Of a DNA stretch of 64,000 nucleotides, positions 13,613 through 26,222 are shown piece by piece. Below the pieces are notes generated by a model. It saw only the letters and a list, made by a program, of their open reading frames with translations, had not been told where the DNA came from and did not search any database. Each line of letters opens with the position of its first letter. The first letter of the stretch is position 1. The DNA lies in contig JAJEKV010000005.1 of assembly GCA_021234155.1 (NCBI GenBank), positions 15,972,826 through 16,036,825 of the forward strand, written 5' to 3'. The stretch comes from Isoetes taiwanensis. Its lineage: Eukaryota > Streptophyta > Lycopodiopsida > Isoetales > Isoetaceae. The translations under genes and the position numbers were made by a program.

Positions 13613-14504
13613 ATGTTGCCCTTTTATTTCAACCCTTAATCTTATTAGCCAGTAGATTTTCCTTTTACCACTCCCCTGGTGGTCTCAAATAGAACCATTC
13701 GCTAAGTGGTAACTTTGAATGTTAGTTTTGTAGGCAGCATTGTTCATTGTCCAGACTATGGTTCATGAACTGCAATGCAATCGAAAAATAAGATTTTCAC
13801 CTTTATTCACAAATGCAATTGAAAGAAACAAGCTGGCTTTTAGTAATCTTTGGCCTAAAACGACTCTTGTTAATATGTATGATAAAATGTGGAAGCTTGA
13901 GTGACGCATGCCGCGTATTAATACATAAATAAGCTACTGAAGCAGCATTATCTCTGTGAATGCCATCAATGATAAGAACATTGGGCATCCTTTTCTAGTA
14001 TCTTCATTCTTATTTGACTATTATGTATGCAATACTATAAAGTGTAAAAAATGTAGAAAATGTATTGTCTTACATAAGATTCCTAATGGTATTGGAGGTG
14101 TATTCGTAGATAAACTAGTAGATTGCTGACGGTGGAAAATAGGTTTCAATACATCGAAGGTCGCAGGGAGGAGATAAGCTTAGTTGTTTTTGGGAGAAAG
14201 TAGAGACGAAGCCGGATATTGGTTGAAGTAATGAAGGAGCTGGAATAGACATTTCTAGTAGATAAGGTATTGAAAAAGTTAACTTCGAGTTCTCAGAAAT
14301 GGTCAAGGATTTTTGAAAGCTGCAGTTGACACCTTTGAATTTCGAAGTCCGGTTACGCTCATGGGTCCAAATACCTGGCAAGTTTGACCTTGTCAAAGTC
14401 TTTGGGTGTGTTTTTGCTAGTTAGCGCAACAGCTGACCACGAGTGGCCCCTTATCTCGAGGCTAGCCTATCCACGTGTCAAAAAATAAAAAAATCTGAGT
14501 GGTG

Positions 14505-14880
14505 GCTTAAGCGGTCCTTCAAAATTCGATGGCCGTTCTGGACCGTCGCCTAGGTTAGAGCAGAAGATGCTCCACAAAGGTATGGATCGACACCTTATGA
14601 TGCTCCACGCCTTGTTAGCTCTATTTATCGTAACTCTATTTCAGTTAATTAAGATCATATTTAAGATCATAGTTCCCGGCATCACAGGATAATTTGAGTT
14701 GGATGTGGCTTAAGCCATTTGATCATGATCTAGAATAGACTGTTTCCAAAATTCAATTGCCGTTTTGGACCGTCGCCTAGGTTAGATCAGAAGATGCTCC
14801 ACAAAGGTATGGATTGTCGTCTATGATTAGGTCCGAAGATGCGCCACAAAGGTAAATTAGAGTTTTTATAGCTCCTATTT
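14505..14880. repeat. Diverged direct repeats of about 70 bp
   Basis: AAAATTCGATGGCCGTTCTG at about 14520 and AAAATTCAATTGCCGTTTTG at about 14750 are each followed by GACCGTCGCCTAGGTTAGA and CAGAAGATGCTCCACAAAGG. A third partial copy near 14828 carries GAAGATGCGCCACAAAGGTA. Around 28475 a related stretch, AAAATTCGCTGGCCGTACTG, suggests a dispersed family. No coding potential is seen. Confidence 0.75.
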
Positions 14881-15591
14881 ATCATAGCTTTACCCAGCCT
14901 TAATTAAGATCATATTCAAGATTATATTTCCCGTCATCACAGAATAATGACGTCCTGGCATTTGAGACGTGAGTTACTCTGCTATGCCATTTGCATTTCG
15001 GGTTCTCACTTTGGTATGGACCAACCGCATGGGCATCCTCTAAACTAGTGGCTAGACATAGGCATCCTCTAAACTCGTGGCTAGATGGAGTATTATAGTT
15101 TGGCAGGCAATTGCATCAGAATATATTTGTCATGTTTAGGGCTGTGCATATGTTCAGTATAATAGGATACCTCTGCATAGGGTCCTCTAAACTGTTGACT
15201 AAGCTTCCCATGGAGTACGGATGCAATAGAATTGACAATTTCTCTTTGGAACAGTTAACTATCCATTTGGCGTTATTAATTTGTTTGTTTGAAATTATTT
15301 TCTTGGTTTAGACTTAGCGTGATTTAGCTGAATTATGTTGAAAATTAGTTGCTTGTGTCCTTTCAAGAAAGTCTCGTCGCTTCCAACTTCAAGAAAGTCC
15401 TGTAGTGGACCCTCAGCCTGCCGTAACCTGCTGCAGTCTTGTCCGCTAACTTTCTTCGTATTTTGTTTGGTGGGTAATGCCTAACTATCTAGTTCTTTCT
15501 TATTGTAACTTCTATTTTTAAGATACTTGTTTGAGGACTTCTTATTACGGTTATAGACAATATCGTGTTACGCATATGTAGGTTTTTGCAG

Positions 15592-15669
15592 GCAGCTCAA
15601 TTGGGTGGAAGGATCATCTCTTAATGGTCTTTATTCTGGTTTAAATGGAAACCTTGCTGGAGTTCTACC
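15592..15669 (+). CDS. Possible isolated exon, LRR-like
   Basis: A 78-bp stretch is open in one frame and flanked by an acceptor (GTTTTTGCAG) and a donor (GTAAGTGC). It reads GSSLNGLYSGLNGNLAGVLP at its end, which resembles one leucine-rich repeat (L-x-G-N-L-x-G-x-L-P). LRR receptor kinases often have LRR exons near this size. No neighbouring exon was found on either side, so it may be a relic exon or coincidence. The splice-site pairing is the main support. Confidence 0.25.
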
Positions 15670-16631
15670 GTAAGTGCTTTCTTGTTTATTTACAGGTTAT
15701 AAATTTCCATAAAAAACTCTATTTTACTATGTATCAAAGGCATGACTGTGTGAAGAATCATAATATTTTAGACAACTTATGAAACAAAGCAAACAATTGT
15801 TAGGACTGCTAAGAACATCCACATCCGCATGAATTTTTGGTGCTTATGACAAGCAGGTTTGCGAATGCATCATATTTTGCTCGAATGTTTAAGCATAAAC
15901 GCAAGGGAAGGAGGCACAGAGAAGGAGGACCCTAAGTGAAGTTATTTATGCCCTTCAGAACTTCGTAGGAAGTAAAGGATCATAGATGGCACAGGGGAGT
16001 GCTATTTTATCAGGGGTGCAGAGGGGCCTTACATCCTATGCCTGGAGGCGATTGCACTTAACTAACTAATCAGGTGTGTACGAACCTATCAAGCAGAAGC
16101 TACTCAAAAAATTTCCAGAGAATTTTAGTTCAATTGCTGGTTCGAACCTCTTGTGTTTTCCTGTCATTACATAGTTTAGCCCATTGGTTGTTCTTACTCG
16201 GTTGAAACCAGTAAGAAAAGAAACCACATCTACAGTAGCTTCTAAAAATTCCTGCTTTTAAAGAACCATGATATATGATGAAAACAACAAAAGTTGAGGG
16301 CCCAGTACAAGTGCATAGTACAACTACACACAGTCCCAGATATGGTGATATGCTTGCACATGCCGTTTACTACGAGCAATGGTACAGATTTATGTAGATG
16401 AGACTGAGATGCTGGTTTCTAGTGGGCAGAGAGGATAAGCTGCTACTCAATAGTACAGAAACGGTGAGAGAAAGTCTCTCAACCATACAGTCCAACAATG
16501 CAATGAGAACATCAATGCTTTGTGAGGAAGATGTCTAAAGATTATTTACATTTAACTTTAGCTTGTCTTGTTGGGAGTTATGACGATGCATATTGCTTTT
16601 TTGCAGAACTTGAGCATCGAGCGACCTGCTA

Positions 16632-16844
16632 TTGCTAAAAGTTTATGAAAACTTAAGAGTAAGAAGTAAGAATTCATGTTGTAGGGGTTTAATTGATGAA
16701 GGTTATCATTGTTTTGATTCTGTGTTACAAGATTATCTCTTTAGACCACTAGCAGATCATTGCAGATGCATGCTTTTGCTTTTAAGCAGAGCATGGCAAA
16801 TAGATGAAGTCGAGGACTTTTTAATAAATACAAATAGAGCCTGA
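16632..16844 (+). pseudogene. PPR protein C-terminal fragment (PLS/DYW type)
   Basis: The frame contains GLIDEGYHCFDSVLQDY, then HCRCMLLLLSRAWQIDEVED. This matches the stereotyped plant PPR segment G-L-V-D-E-G-x-x-x-F-x-S-M-x-x-D-Y followed by H-Y-x-C-M-x-D-L-L-x-R-A-G-x-L-x-E-A-E-D. PPR proteins of this class bind organellar RNA and act in editing. About 55 codons match, then a stop occurs before any E or DYW domain. The upstream frame is not PPR-like. This is a broken gene piece, like the one at 29.8 kb, but from a different part of the protein. Confidence 0.7.
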
Positions 16845-17164
16845 TTTTGTGAGTTGGGCTGAATTCTTGGGAGTGTTCTGAGTGCCATGAGAAAAATGCA
16901 CCTTAGATCATATGTTTGATGAATTCTGGGGAGATGGGAAACAATTCTTATGAATTAGTTGGGAGTTCTATGATAAACAAATAAAAAAGGATTCAGTCAA
17001 TTAATGATCATCTTGGGAAGGCAAATTGCGTGCTGCTTACGGAAGTCAGGCTTGTTTCAATAAGAGAAGATCATGAATGATATCAGGCTGTGCTATTCGT
17101 TTAATGGCTACGTTTCCAGCTCAAGGATTATCCAGAAATAAGATTGCATGCTCTCTGTGTCTCT

Positions 17165-17335
17165 AACTGCCAATTGTGGCAAATAAGAACCTCCTTCCTT
17201 TCTAGAATTCTTCGTCTATGTGATCTCTCATAACCTGGGCATTACAGCCAACTGTGGCAAATAAGAACCTCCTTCCTTTCTAGAATTCTTCTTCAAGTAT
17301 TCTGTTTGATCTCTCATATCCTGGGCATTACATTT
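17165..17335. repeat. Tandem duplication of about 80 bp
   Basis: The block GGCAAATAAGAACCTCCTTC, CTTTCTAGAATTCTTC and CTCTCAT..CCTGGGCATTACA occurs twice in a row. The second unit has an extra AAGTATTCTGTTT. No gene was found within it. Confidence 0.85.
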
Positions 17336-18224
17336 TGATATTTAAATTTTGGGGTGTCAAATCATTTCGTGTTTGGGGTGTCAATTCGTTTCATGAAATC
17401 ATACAAGAGTCTTGTTGGAGACTTTAATGTTTGTATAGGTCGATCCAGAACTTGAAAGTTCTATTCTAAACAAGCCTCACTTTTTGAAGGGAAATTTATT
17501 GACTTCCTAGACTGAGGAAAAAATAGTCTTCTGGGGCGTGGGGTTCAATTCTCCAAGGTGCCTTACTGCAGCTAGCTCTTTAATCTAACTTTCACTAACA
17601 GCAGACATAATGAATCTTTGTCACTTCATAGTAAATTTTATGTTTATGGAATTAGAGCTTTCATAATATGCACTTTCAAAGGCCAAGTATAATAATTTCA
17701 GACTTCAGCTTTTCATGTTTGCTGATTGTACTCAATTATAGGTCGTAAAACTCTTATATTTCCCCAGGGAACTAGAGGTCTTTTACCTTTGGTAACAGAT
17801 TAAGAAAATCAAGGAACTGCGTACCTCCTATGTGGTGTAATAGAATCATCTTCTCCACATGGTCTAAGAGAATCTTCTCCACATGGTCTAATGGCACTTT
17901 GGTTACAAATGGGATGCAAGGACATATCCTACTTGAGAGCTCTAGTATTGCACTTGACTTGAAAGCTCTAGTATTGTAGCATTATGTGACTAAATGCAGT
18001 TGTTGCAAACAATGCTCTGGCGTGATTACTATCATCTCGGATCATAACATAAGCACACACTTGTACCATGATGTGGCTTCTAAGATAATAGGTTTGAAAC
18101 ACGAGAGTTGTTTTAGTGCAAAAATTTTCATTTCAGTTGATCAATCATCGTTTGTTGCTCAATGCTATTTGAAGTTAATTTGCATGTCAATTGATGCCAT
18201 TTGTAGGTTGTAGTGGATATCACT

Positions 18225-18665
18225 TTTTGTTATCTTGCAATATTGGCCTTGTTTGGTTATCTTGCAATATTGGCTTTAGTTATCTTGCAATATTGGCCTT
18301 AATTGGTCTTGTTCAACAAGATATGCTTGTGTGTTTTTTTATCTTAAGCAAATGCAAAATGCAATGCAACATGTTACAACTTCTTCCTTCTTCAATGAGA
18401 CCGAAATTCCTTGCAACATATATCTTCAATGCCAATTTGGGCCATCGTGTAAAAAGGAGAGAATGGGCTTGGTGAGAAGGGGGAAGCGCAAGTTGGCACT
18501 TAAAAAACTCTCTAAGACGACAAAAATTTGTATTTTAGGTCAGTCAGTATTTCATGGCCATTCCTCCTGTGGAACCGAAAACTATTATGGATTATAGTAG
18601 TACATATAAGCACATATATAACTATATATGGATTATAGTAGTACATATAAGCACATATAACTAGA
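18225..18665. repeat. Short tandem repeats around 18.25 and 18.6 kb
   Basis: TATCTTGCAATATTGGC is present three times within about 80 bp (18232-18306). Further on, GGATTATAGTAGTACATATA with AGCACATATA occurs twice (about 18587-18662). The sequence between is AT-rich with overlapping short ORFs and no recognised domain. Confidence 0.8.
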
Positions 18666-20065
18666 GAGGATTTCCATCAAACAATTGCAGGTTCCAAATT
18701 CATTTCCTCTGCTGCAGAGTAATTTGTTACAAGGTCAGATTAAGAAATTTGTTACAAGGCCAGATTATAACCACAAGAAACTAGTAAAATTGAAAGGGAA
18801 AGCTAGGTAGAACTTGGAAATACTTTTATTAGGCAAACTTATCAGCTCAATCTTGTAGATACAGCAACTTTTTCAATCTTTGGTGAGAGTGACCAGGATG
18901 AAAACATGAATATTGACAACTAGAAATGTGAGGAGGCTAACCCTTTGAGGCGGGAGGTGGCAATGATTGGTTTGTTTTCTACCAAACTTAAAGAAAGCGG
19001 GACAAGTTCATTCCTTCCCAAATATGCACCCAATGGATTTGATATTTGGTTAAGTTCGCTAGCTCAACCGCAAAAGACAGTATTTGCCAAATAAAACTAT
19101 AGCTGGTTAGAGGAAGAAAATGGGAGCAATATGCCAAGATATGAAAGCTAGGGAATTTTCTTGCCAATACAAAGAACACATTTGTAGAGGCTTCAACACG
19201 ACACTCTCATTGCCATGGCGTAATTTAGGTCTTGAATGCTACTCTGATTAACACTACCAAAAACAATTTTGCCCGCAAAGAGTTATAGATTGGAATGACG
19301 AAAAATAGTAGGTGTTAAGTATTCTTTATCATAGACAAATAAAATGGAAAATAAAACACATCGAAGCAGGACCATCCAACGGAGTTTCTTCTCTCTTGCT
19401 ATAAAGAGTTCATAGCCAACTAAACTCAAGAATCCGTCATCTAAAAAAAATGGTGTAACTTGATGCCTTTAAAAGCTTGTAGAGGTATCTCTATAAGTGC
19501 ATGAGGTACTACTAATCTTGTTTGCCTTTTGCATGCCTTTTGTTAATCAGACTTAAACTCAAACATTGGGATTTGTATAAAATAGTTGTGAATCTCTTGG
19601 AAGACATGCATTTGCAATATAATGGGAGGAAGAATAATAGGATGGGAGAGGATAATGGGGAAAGCCTTAAAAAGAATAGTGAGAGAGTGAGGAAAATTCG
19701 ACATTGCAACTAGGGGGGAAATGGACAAGGGGCCAAGAAACATTGTTCTCAGACTAGACTATCCCGATGTGTAAAAGCCATATCGGATTTGAAAAGAAAA
19801 GGGACTGGCAAGGGAAACATAATATTAAGAGCATTGTAACATATTTGTGAGAAACCCTGAAGTCTCTATCCAACGACTACAACGACGGTTGGAAGGCGAT
19901 AAATTTCCAAAAGGAAACATAAAAAATACAGAAATATTCATAATAATGAGATCCAAAAGAAGCATAGATTGCCACAATAAATGAGGTACTATAAGCTGTT
20001 CTATCATCATATGTATTGTTACAAGGGCTATAACATGTTATCTCCAGCAAAAGATGACAAATTTC

Positions 20066-20827
20066 CTACTTCAAATGATATGTGGCTGCCTCAGCAAGAA
20101 GGATTTGGAAATTCGCTTTCAGTTCATTCAGGCTGGGAGCCGAACGAGCAATAGCAACTTCATTCCTATGCTTCCAAATGGCCCAACAACTCAGGATCCG
20201 GATTGTACCTTTAAATGAGGAATTTTGGTTGAGATATTGAAAGAGGGAGGCATCATCTGAAAGAACTAAATAGACCAGAGGACGGATCCATTGCCAAAAG
20301 GGGGTAAGCCATGGACAAGTAAAAGAATGGTAAAAGAATGAGAGCTCGTTTCCTGTGTCCACATCCCAAGGGGCACAATTCTTGAATTTGATCATTGAAT
20401 TGAGCTAAGTAACTGTTAGTTTTGAGGCTCTGATTCAGCAAAAGCCATCTAAAGAGAGCAATTTTATTGGCACATTGTAGCTTCCAACCCTGCTTAATGA
20501 CTGCTATAGCTGTGTCTTTTGAGCCGTTCATTCTCTACTGACCTTCATTTAAGGCTTATCTAGTAGAAGGTTATATATCTTGAATACCCTGTATCCTTTC
20601 CCATCACAGGTCCAATTAGGGGCATTAGGTCAATTAGGGGCATTAGGTCTACACCCTTGAATTAGATCATTTTGAGTTACAACATAGTAAATGCCTCTAT
20701 TTATGTCTATGTCTGAGATTTGAGAGGCAAGCTCTCGCCAACCTTTCCATCTATCATTGACTCTCAAGGAGCCAATTGTATGTAGCCCTGCTTGGTACCA
20801 TTCTTTATATCTAATAGGATGTTTCAA
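20066..20827 (-). pseudogene. LINE ORF2 C-terminal zinc-binding region
   Basis: Reading downstream on the minus strand: MKHPIRYKEWYQAGLHTIGS, then NKIALFRWLLLNQSLKTNSY, CPLGCG, and ILSCWAIWKHRNEVAI. This matches the zf-RVT region at the end of plant LINE ORF2, which has a K-x-x-x-F-x-W-x-x-x-x-x-x-L-x-T segment, a C-x-x-C-G knuckle and A-I-W-x-x-R-N. The knuckle is present only as C-P-L-G-C-G, and the following H-x-x-x-x-C is split by a frameshift. Confidence 0.75.
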
Positions 20828-21199
20828 GGCTAGGCATCCCTCTTCCTTTATAGCTAAACTCTGATGCTAGAAAAAGCCAAAGTCTTCATTTACAATATCT
20901 ATTGGCATAGTTCGGAAGCATGTGGAGGCTTGATTCCAGGCTAAAATGATTCTTCTAAGAATCTTTGAGGTATCTGGGGAAGCTCGGAGCTGGTAAAATG
21001 TTGAATCAGGTAGTTGATGGGGCAAAGAAAGAGCCCCTACAAGGGTAGTTTCCCCCAGTTTTAGAGCTGGAGAGTATATGGCAGGGAGAAGGGACCTCCA
21101 TACAAGTTTGGTAGTTAGAGCCTGTGTTTGGACAAAGAGACTTTACAACCCAACCCTCCATCTTTCTTGGGGAGGGCTAGATTTTTCCAAGAGACCATT

Positions 21200-21293
21200 C
21201 TGGCCCCTTGCCAAATAAAATCTCTCATGGCAGCCTCTAATTTCTTGTCACAATAATGAAGAAGACTCATCATACCATTGACTACTCAACCTC

Positions 21294-21363
<70 letters not shown>

Positions 21364-21399
21364 GAAGAGAGAGGAGAGAGAGAGATAGAGAGAGAGACT

Positions 21400-21456
<57 letters not shown>

Positions 21457-22915
21457 AGAGAATTTGCACATTGGACTTTCCTTTTCATTCTATTGACAAT
21501 TGGGTCCCACAGGCCAGCTAGATTCATATTTATTGCAAGGGAAGCCCCAATAACTTTGTGGTAGTCATGTTTCCTATAACTTTATTACCATGAAGCTCAA
21601 TCCAGATTTGTCTGCAGGATTATTGTACTTTTACTTTTGTTAAGAAGGACACCAGATGCTTTTCCAAAGAGATGTAACATTTGCAAGAAATTTGGTAGGC
21701 TGAATCCATCATTTTGGAGAAATGCACATGTATCATCAGATATTGCATTACAACAAAATCACCCAGAGTCCATGGTAGCTGGAGGCATTGAATCTGTTTG
21801 GTAGCCAATAGGGAAAAAATGGCTCTTGTTACCATTTCTGCAACAATAAGAAAAAAGATAAAGGGACCAAAAGGACACCCCCGTCGAACACCACTTTTGC
21901 ATTCAAAACAATGTTAGGGGTCCCATTAACTAGAGCCGGGAAAGCAACCAGCCACATTGAGGCCATGTATTTTTCTAATTACATCATGGGAAAAGCCCAG
22001 CTGTGCCATAGCCCTATAGAGAAGCTCCCAATGGATAGTGTCATAGGCACGCCTAAAAAAATCAGTTTTACCAAAGACTCTGAGTTTTGCTTTGAGTGTA
22101 GATTCAGTATAAAGCCCTCATGAGCACCTATGAAATTGTCCAATATACTTCTACCGCGTAAATCTTTGATTGGACACCGTTGATAATCTTTGAAGGATCA
22201 CTTTGAGTCTATTAGCTAGGATCTTAGCTTATATGAGAATTCATCAAAGGATATTGGTCTCCAATGAGAAAAGGAGGTAGGGAATCCACCTTGGGGATTA
22301 AAGCTATAAGATTGAGATTAATAGCGGAGGGATGCAATTTTGATGCAACCCAAGCTCCCTCTATAAAGGTGGTCAGATCCTTCTTCATAGCTTCCAAAAG
22401 GTAACAAAGAACTCTGGAGGGATACCATCAGGATTAGGACTTTTTCCATGAGCCATGCTTTTGAGCACTGTCCCAATTTCAGCCTCAGTGGGACATGCCA
22501 GCAGTTGAGCATCATCAATGAGTGTATCAGCTGGTCCAAGTTTTGCAAAGAAGTCATCTGAGCTAGTGATATCACCCAACTTTTGATATTTTTCTTGGAA
22601 GAATTTTTTCATCTCAGCTAGTCCAGTGATGGTCTGGTTCTCCTCTGTGACTGAAATGATTCCATTATTCATAATTCTACCCTTAGCAGCCTTGAAAAAA
22701 AGTTTCGAGCTGCACCTATCCATTTTATTAATGACAAGGCACTCGCTTTTTATTAGTAGGCTCCTGGCCTCTGTTTCTTGAATGTGCTTCACTTTCCTTT
22801 CTAATACATCCTCCTCCTTATGAAGCTCAGAGTTATGTGGGTCAAGGAAAAGTTTCTGTCTAACTTCCTTGACTTTGAGATAAATATCTTTTTTTTTTCT
22901 TTTCCAATTGGTCAT
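21200..22915 (-). pseudogene. LINE reverse transcriptase region, heavily degraded
   Basis: The linker between endonuclease and RT (TNWKRKKKDIY, a 176-aa open piece) ends with the RT start motif KSPNPDGIPPEFF, close to the plant LINE K-S-P-G-P-D-G-x-x-x-E-F. Further on AFLQNDGFSLPNFLQMLHLF and GVLLNKSKS mark the later RT palm/thumb. FIWQGARMVSWKNLALPKKD and GGLGC mark the post-RT segment near 21.2 kb. The YADD box is not readable in any open frame. Confidence 0.75.
21296..21461. repeat. (GA)n microsatellite, about 165 bp
   Basis: Nearly continuous GA repeats with a few interruptions (AAAGAGAGAAGAAG, GATAGAGAGAGAGAC, TATTGAG). They lie inside the LINE. ORFs through them (Arg/Glu-rich or Leu/Ser-rich) are artefacts. 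Confidence 0.97.
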
Positions 22916-23114
22916 TCCCTCAGGATTTCAACCAATCCTTGATACGTTTCATCCTCCCTACAAACCCCTTCATAGAACCACTCTGCTATAAAGGAGGAAG
23001 GGACTTGTAATGTGTCTCAAATTCGTTGGCAAAACTTGCCATTGTTGAGGAAGTTGGTGTTAAATTTAAAGGGAGTATTTGCTCCCCCTTTAGAGACCTA
23101 CCAGCCTCCAAAAC

Positions 23115-23801
23115 CTAGGGGAAATGGTCCGAAATAGAATTGCTATAATCTCCATAAACGAACAACTGATTCCACCCATTAGCATCCCTGGTGTAGAATC
23201 TATGAAGAAGACAATAGACCCTATCAGCATCCACCCTTTTGTTGCTCCAGGAATAAACATTTGAAGAAGAGGGGGCTTGGTATACAAAAAGAGCCATGAG
23301 TCTTTCCCACTGTAGTCTTTCATTCCTGGACATATTAAGTTTTCTCCCTACTTTCTGATCCCATTGTAGAGTGTTGTTAAAATCCCCAGATAGCAATCAG
23401 CTATCCACATTTTTTAGGAATCGGTCACCATATCCCTCCATTGGACCTCCCTTTCTCGGATCAGTAGATGCATACACATTGATAATTCCAATTTCTTCCC
23501 TATTGATCTACAGAAAGGCAACTTGCCATCTACCCAAATGGTAGTTATAAGAACCAAGGGAGGAAAAATTACTCCACAAAATGCATATCTTCCACTTTGT
23601 ACACCAGCATGGGGCACCAAATGGATCCCCATTTGGCATAACACATTTGCCAAGGTTTGAAGCTTCAAAGCTTGGAAGTCTATGCTCCTGTATGAGAATT
23701 ATGTTAGCTTTCATTTCCTTCATTGCTATGATGGCTCGTTTTCTTTTCAAGGGACCTTTAATTCCCCTGACATTCCAGCTTAGAATCCTCATATTTTCCA
23801 T
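23115..23801 (-). pseudogene. LINE endonuclease domain (APE-type), frameshifted
   Basis: ORF2 begins with MENMRILSWNVRGIKGP, the usual start of plant L1 endonuclease, with the S-W-N motif. QEHRLPS supplies the catalytic Glu. After a break NVYAST appears, then SGDFNNTLQWD with the D-x-N pair, and SISDHFP at the end of the domain. These are the expected active-site elements of an APE-like nicking endonuclease that primes target-primed reverse transcription. Stops near 23.4-23.5 kb and a frame change split the domain, so it is inactive. Confidence 0.85.
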
Positions 23802-24959
23802 GATCTAGTGACTGGCCCATACGGCTTGGGGGTATAGACCTTTCTTTTCCTTTGCCTTAATCTTTTTAGCTATCATTGGGATGAAGAATGATTCAACCGA
23901 TTGCACTTTCGATGCCCTCTTTAATTTCATTCTCTGCTCCAACTTCATCTTCACTTTCTTCATCATCCGAACTTCCATGTGGTGTATCGGATTCCTTCCT
24001 TTCGAGGCCACAATTTCACGGGGTGTTGAGCGAAGTTCCACCTCCCTGTTTCCACAAGGCCCTCTTTAGGGCTTATCATATCAAGAGTCAATTGCTGCTG
24101 AGTCTCAGACTCTTGTTCCACCAGAGAGGGGGAATTGGCTACCATTAAGTTGGTAGGAAGAACTTCATTGTCTCAGGATTAGATTCATGGTTTAGGGGGC
24201 CCTTTGGAGGGTTTCTTTGACGAAGTCAATTGCATCTCGAGGAGGAGGGAGTTGACTACCACAGATTATTGATGTGAGCCACTTCTTTAGGTTCAGACAT
24301 GATTCTTGATACCCATGCCCCTTGCCCGAGGGAGTACGGTCCTTGAAGAGCTCAAAGGGCGGTGAGGAGAGGTTTTAAAGAAGGCTCCCCTGTTCATTTT
24401 TTTTCCCCAGTAAGTCGTCAGATTTAGAGAAGTCATTAAGGGATGGAGCCATTGGTTCTTCAATAGTAAGACCCTTGCTTTCTGTGTTCATGGGTCGGAG
24501 TGACAATGAGAGCATTAGGGGTTCCTTTCCACAAGCTTTATTAAGAACTTTAACCCTTGAACCGTCCTCTTGAAACTTCATCTTTTCATCCATTCACTTC
24601 TTTGTTATTTGGAACCATTTTCTTCCAATTTTGTGCCTTTAACTTCTTTGCTCTCATTACGCCCTCGCCCTTAATTTCCTAGCTTTTGGCACTTCCATTG
24701 GTGTTCCTTCGGGATGTTGAAGCAGGGACGCTATGAACTCTCCATTTCTTTCTTGGGGTAATCCATTCTTCTCCTTTGCTTTTGCTCCTTGCAAGGCAGA
24801 ATTTCCTTCCCACCCTATCACCCTTGCAAACACCCTCCCCTTCCCACCCCCAAAACCCCCATGTAATCAAATACCATAACAAGCACATGGGCTGGGGAGA
24901 CCATACCAAGCCAACTTAAGTGATTTTGGGTTTCCAAAGTAGTCTATGTGTTGGATGTG

Positions 24960-25224
24960 TTAGGAATGGGTTTGAGCAGAGACGATTTGAACCCATACAG
25001 GAGCCTTGTCAGGGGTAATGATGAAGTCCAGTTCGATGAAATAGCTCGGCCCAGATTTGGGGGTCAAAATCTGGATACCAGTTCTGGAAGAAGATCCGTG
25101 TCTTGGCTTTGGTAATGGTTGCTTTTTTAAGAAGCAGGGTATCTGTCTGCCGATTCTCATATTCTACTATAAGAAAAGGAAATTCGGTCCAATAGATATT
25201 TTTAATTGATATGATCATATCCAT
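24960..25224 (-). pseudogene. LINE ORF1 (DUF4283-like) fragment
   Basis: The frame reads KTRIFFQNWYPDFDPQ and shortly after APVWVQI. In plant L1 ORF1 proteins an RNA-binding-like domain (DUF4283) has a similar stretch, roughly P-W-x-P-x-F, followed by the conserved P-V-W-V-[RK]-[LI]. The two matching stretches are in different frames, so there is a frameshift between them. The 24.0-24.9 kb region is the likely remainder of ORF1. No intact CCHC knuckle was identified. Confidence 0.6.
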
Positions 25225-25949
25225 TCTTTCCAGCTCTGCTTAAGCTGCTGCTGCCCTTTACTGTTTAATCTTCGTACTATCTCAAGAAGATCCATTTCTG
25301 TTCCTGCCCCAAAGATCCTTGATGTAACTGTTGTCCCAAAATTCTGACCCCCTTTACTCAAACCCCGCACATCTCTAATACATGTGATCCTTGCCCCCTC
25401 TTGTGCCTGGGGCACGAGAATCGATGTTGAATTTATTACTTCCCTAGGTCCGGCCCCAAAAACCACTTTTTTAGTCCCCTCCTGACTTATGGCAATCCAT
25501 ATCAACAGTGACAGCTTCTAACAGAAAATCTTTACTATTATCCTACCCTCTGACCAAGAACAAAATGGATTGAATACCCCAGCTGCTGGACTATTCCTAT
25601 CACTTACAAACTCTCCTAACTAAGACTTTATTACTTGTACTTCTAAATCATCTTCAACAGATATGGAGACAATAGGAGAGAATAGGTCCTCAAAAAAGAA
25701 TTGGTGGAAAATCAAATTCCTCCAAATGTTTACATCCTCTCCCTCTAGCCGTCCACAGGAGAGTTTCGATCCTTCAACTAGAATGGTGAAGTATCTCATG
25801 GATGGTGTTTAGAATTCGAGCGCCCATTCCCGCCTCCCATCTCTTAACACATTTTAAGTGCATAAAGTAATTGTTGTTTCATCTATGTATCAGTTTTCAA
25901 GCATTTTCCCATTGGATCATTCACGAAGAGCAAATAAGGAAACTTAGTA

Positions 25950-26222
25950 TATCTATTAGTAGTTACAAGAAATTTATCGTGGCGGCCAAGGCCGCCGCGA
26001 ACATTTCTCTTTTTCAAAACTGTGCAGTTGGACCCCAGTTAACGTCCAACATTCTCTTCTGCAATGGCCAAGTGATTCTAGATTGATATGAAGCAACTTC
26101 GTAAGATCTTACATTCTAACTCTAATTTAGAAATTACAAAGTACAATATTTAGCTTAGTCTTTTAAAAAGTTGGTCAATACTTTTTGTTATTGAAGGTTC
26201 ATGTGTTCACAGACATCAAACA
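25950..26222 (-). repeat. Downstream arm of small-gene repeat, with GC palindrome
   Basis: This sequence follows the small ORF at 26223-26438 and is shared with 49518-49770 in opposite orientation. Shared stretches include TCAAGTAGAATTATCAATTTTC, ACTTTTTAAAAGACTAA, and a near-perfect inverted repeat GGCGGCCAAGGCCGCC close to 25981, beside ATAAATTTCTTGTAA. The palindrome may be a structured 3' UTR or an element end. Similarity fades just beyond it in both copies. Confidence 0.8.

Larger units (their letters stand above)
20000..25260 (-). mobile_element. Decayed L1-type LINE, nearly full length
   Basis: On the minus strand the parts follow plant L1 order. An ORF1-like piece lies at 24.96-25.22 kb, ORF2 starts with an endonuclease at about 23.8 kb, reverse transcriptase pieces follow at 21.2-22.9 kb, and the zinc-knuckle C-terminus (zf-RVT type) is at 20.07-20.83 kb. 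Many frameshifts and stops interrupt every domain, so it cannot be active. A GA microsatellite interrupts the RT end. The 3' end is not sharply defined: no clear poly(A) or target-site duplication was seen near 19.8-20.0 kb. A related but different copy lies on the plus strand at 41-47 kb. Confidence 0.85.

Noticed and set aside
16136-16152. tRNA B-box-like GGTTCGAACC
   Set aside because: No A box, acceptor stem or cloverleaf could be fitted around it, so neither a tRNA nor a tRNA-derived SINE is supported.
21256-21564. Arg/Glu-rich and Ser/Leu-rich ORFs
   Set aside because: They are made by the (GA)n microsatellite inside the LINE.
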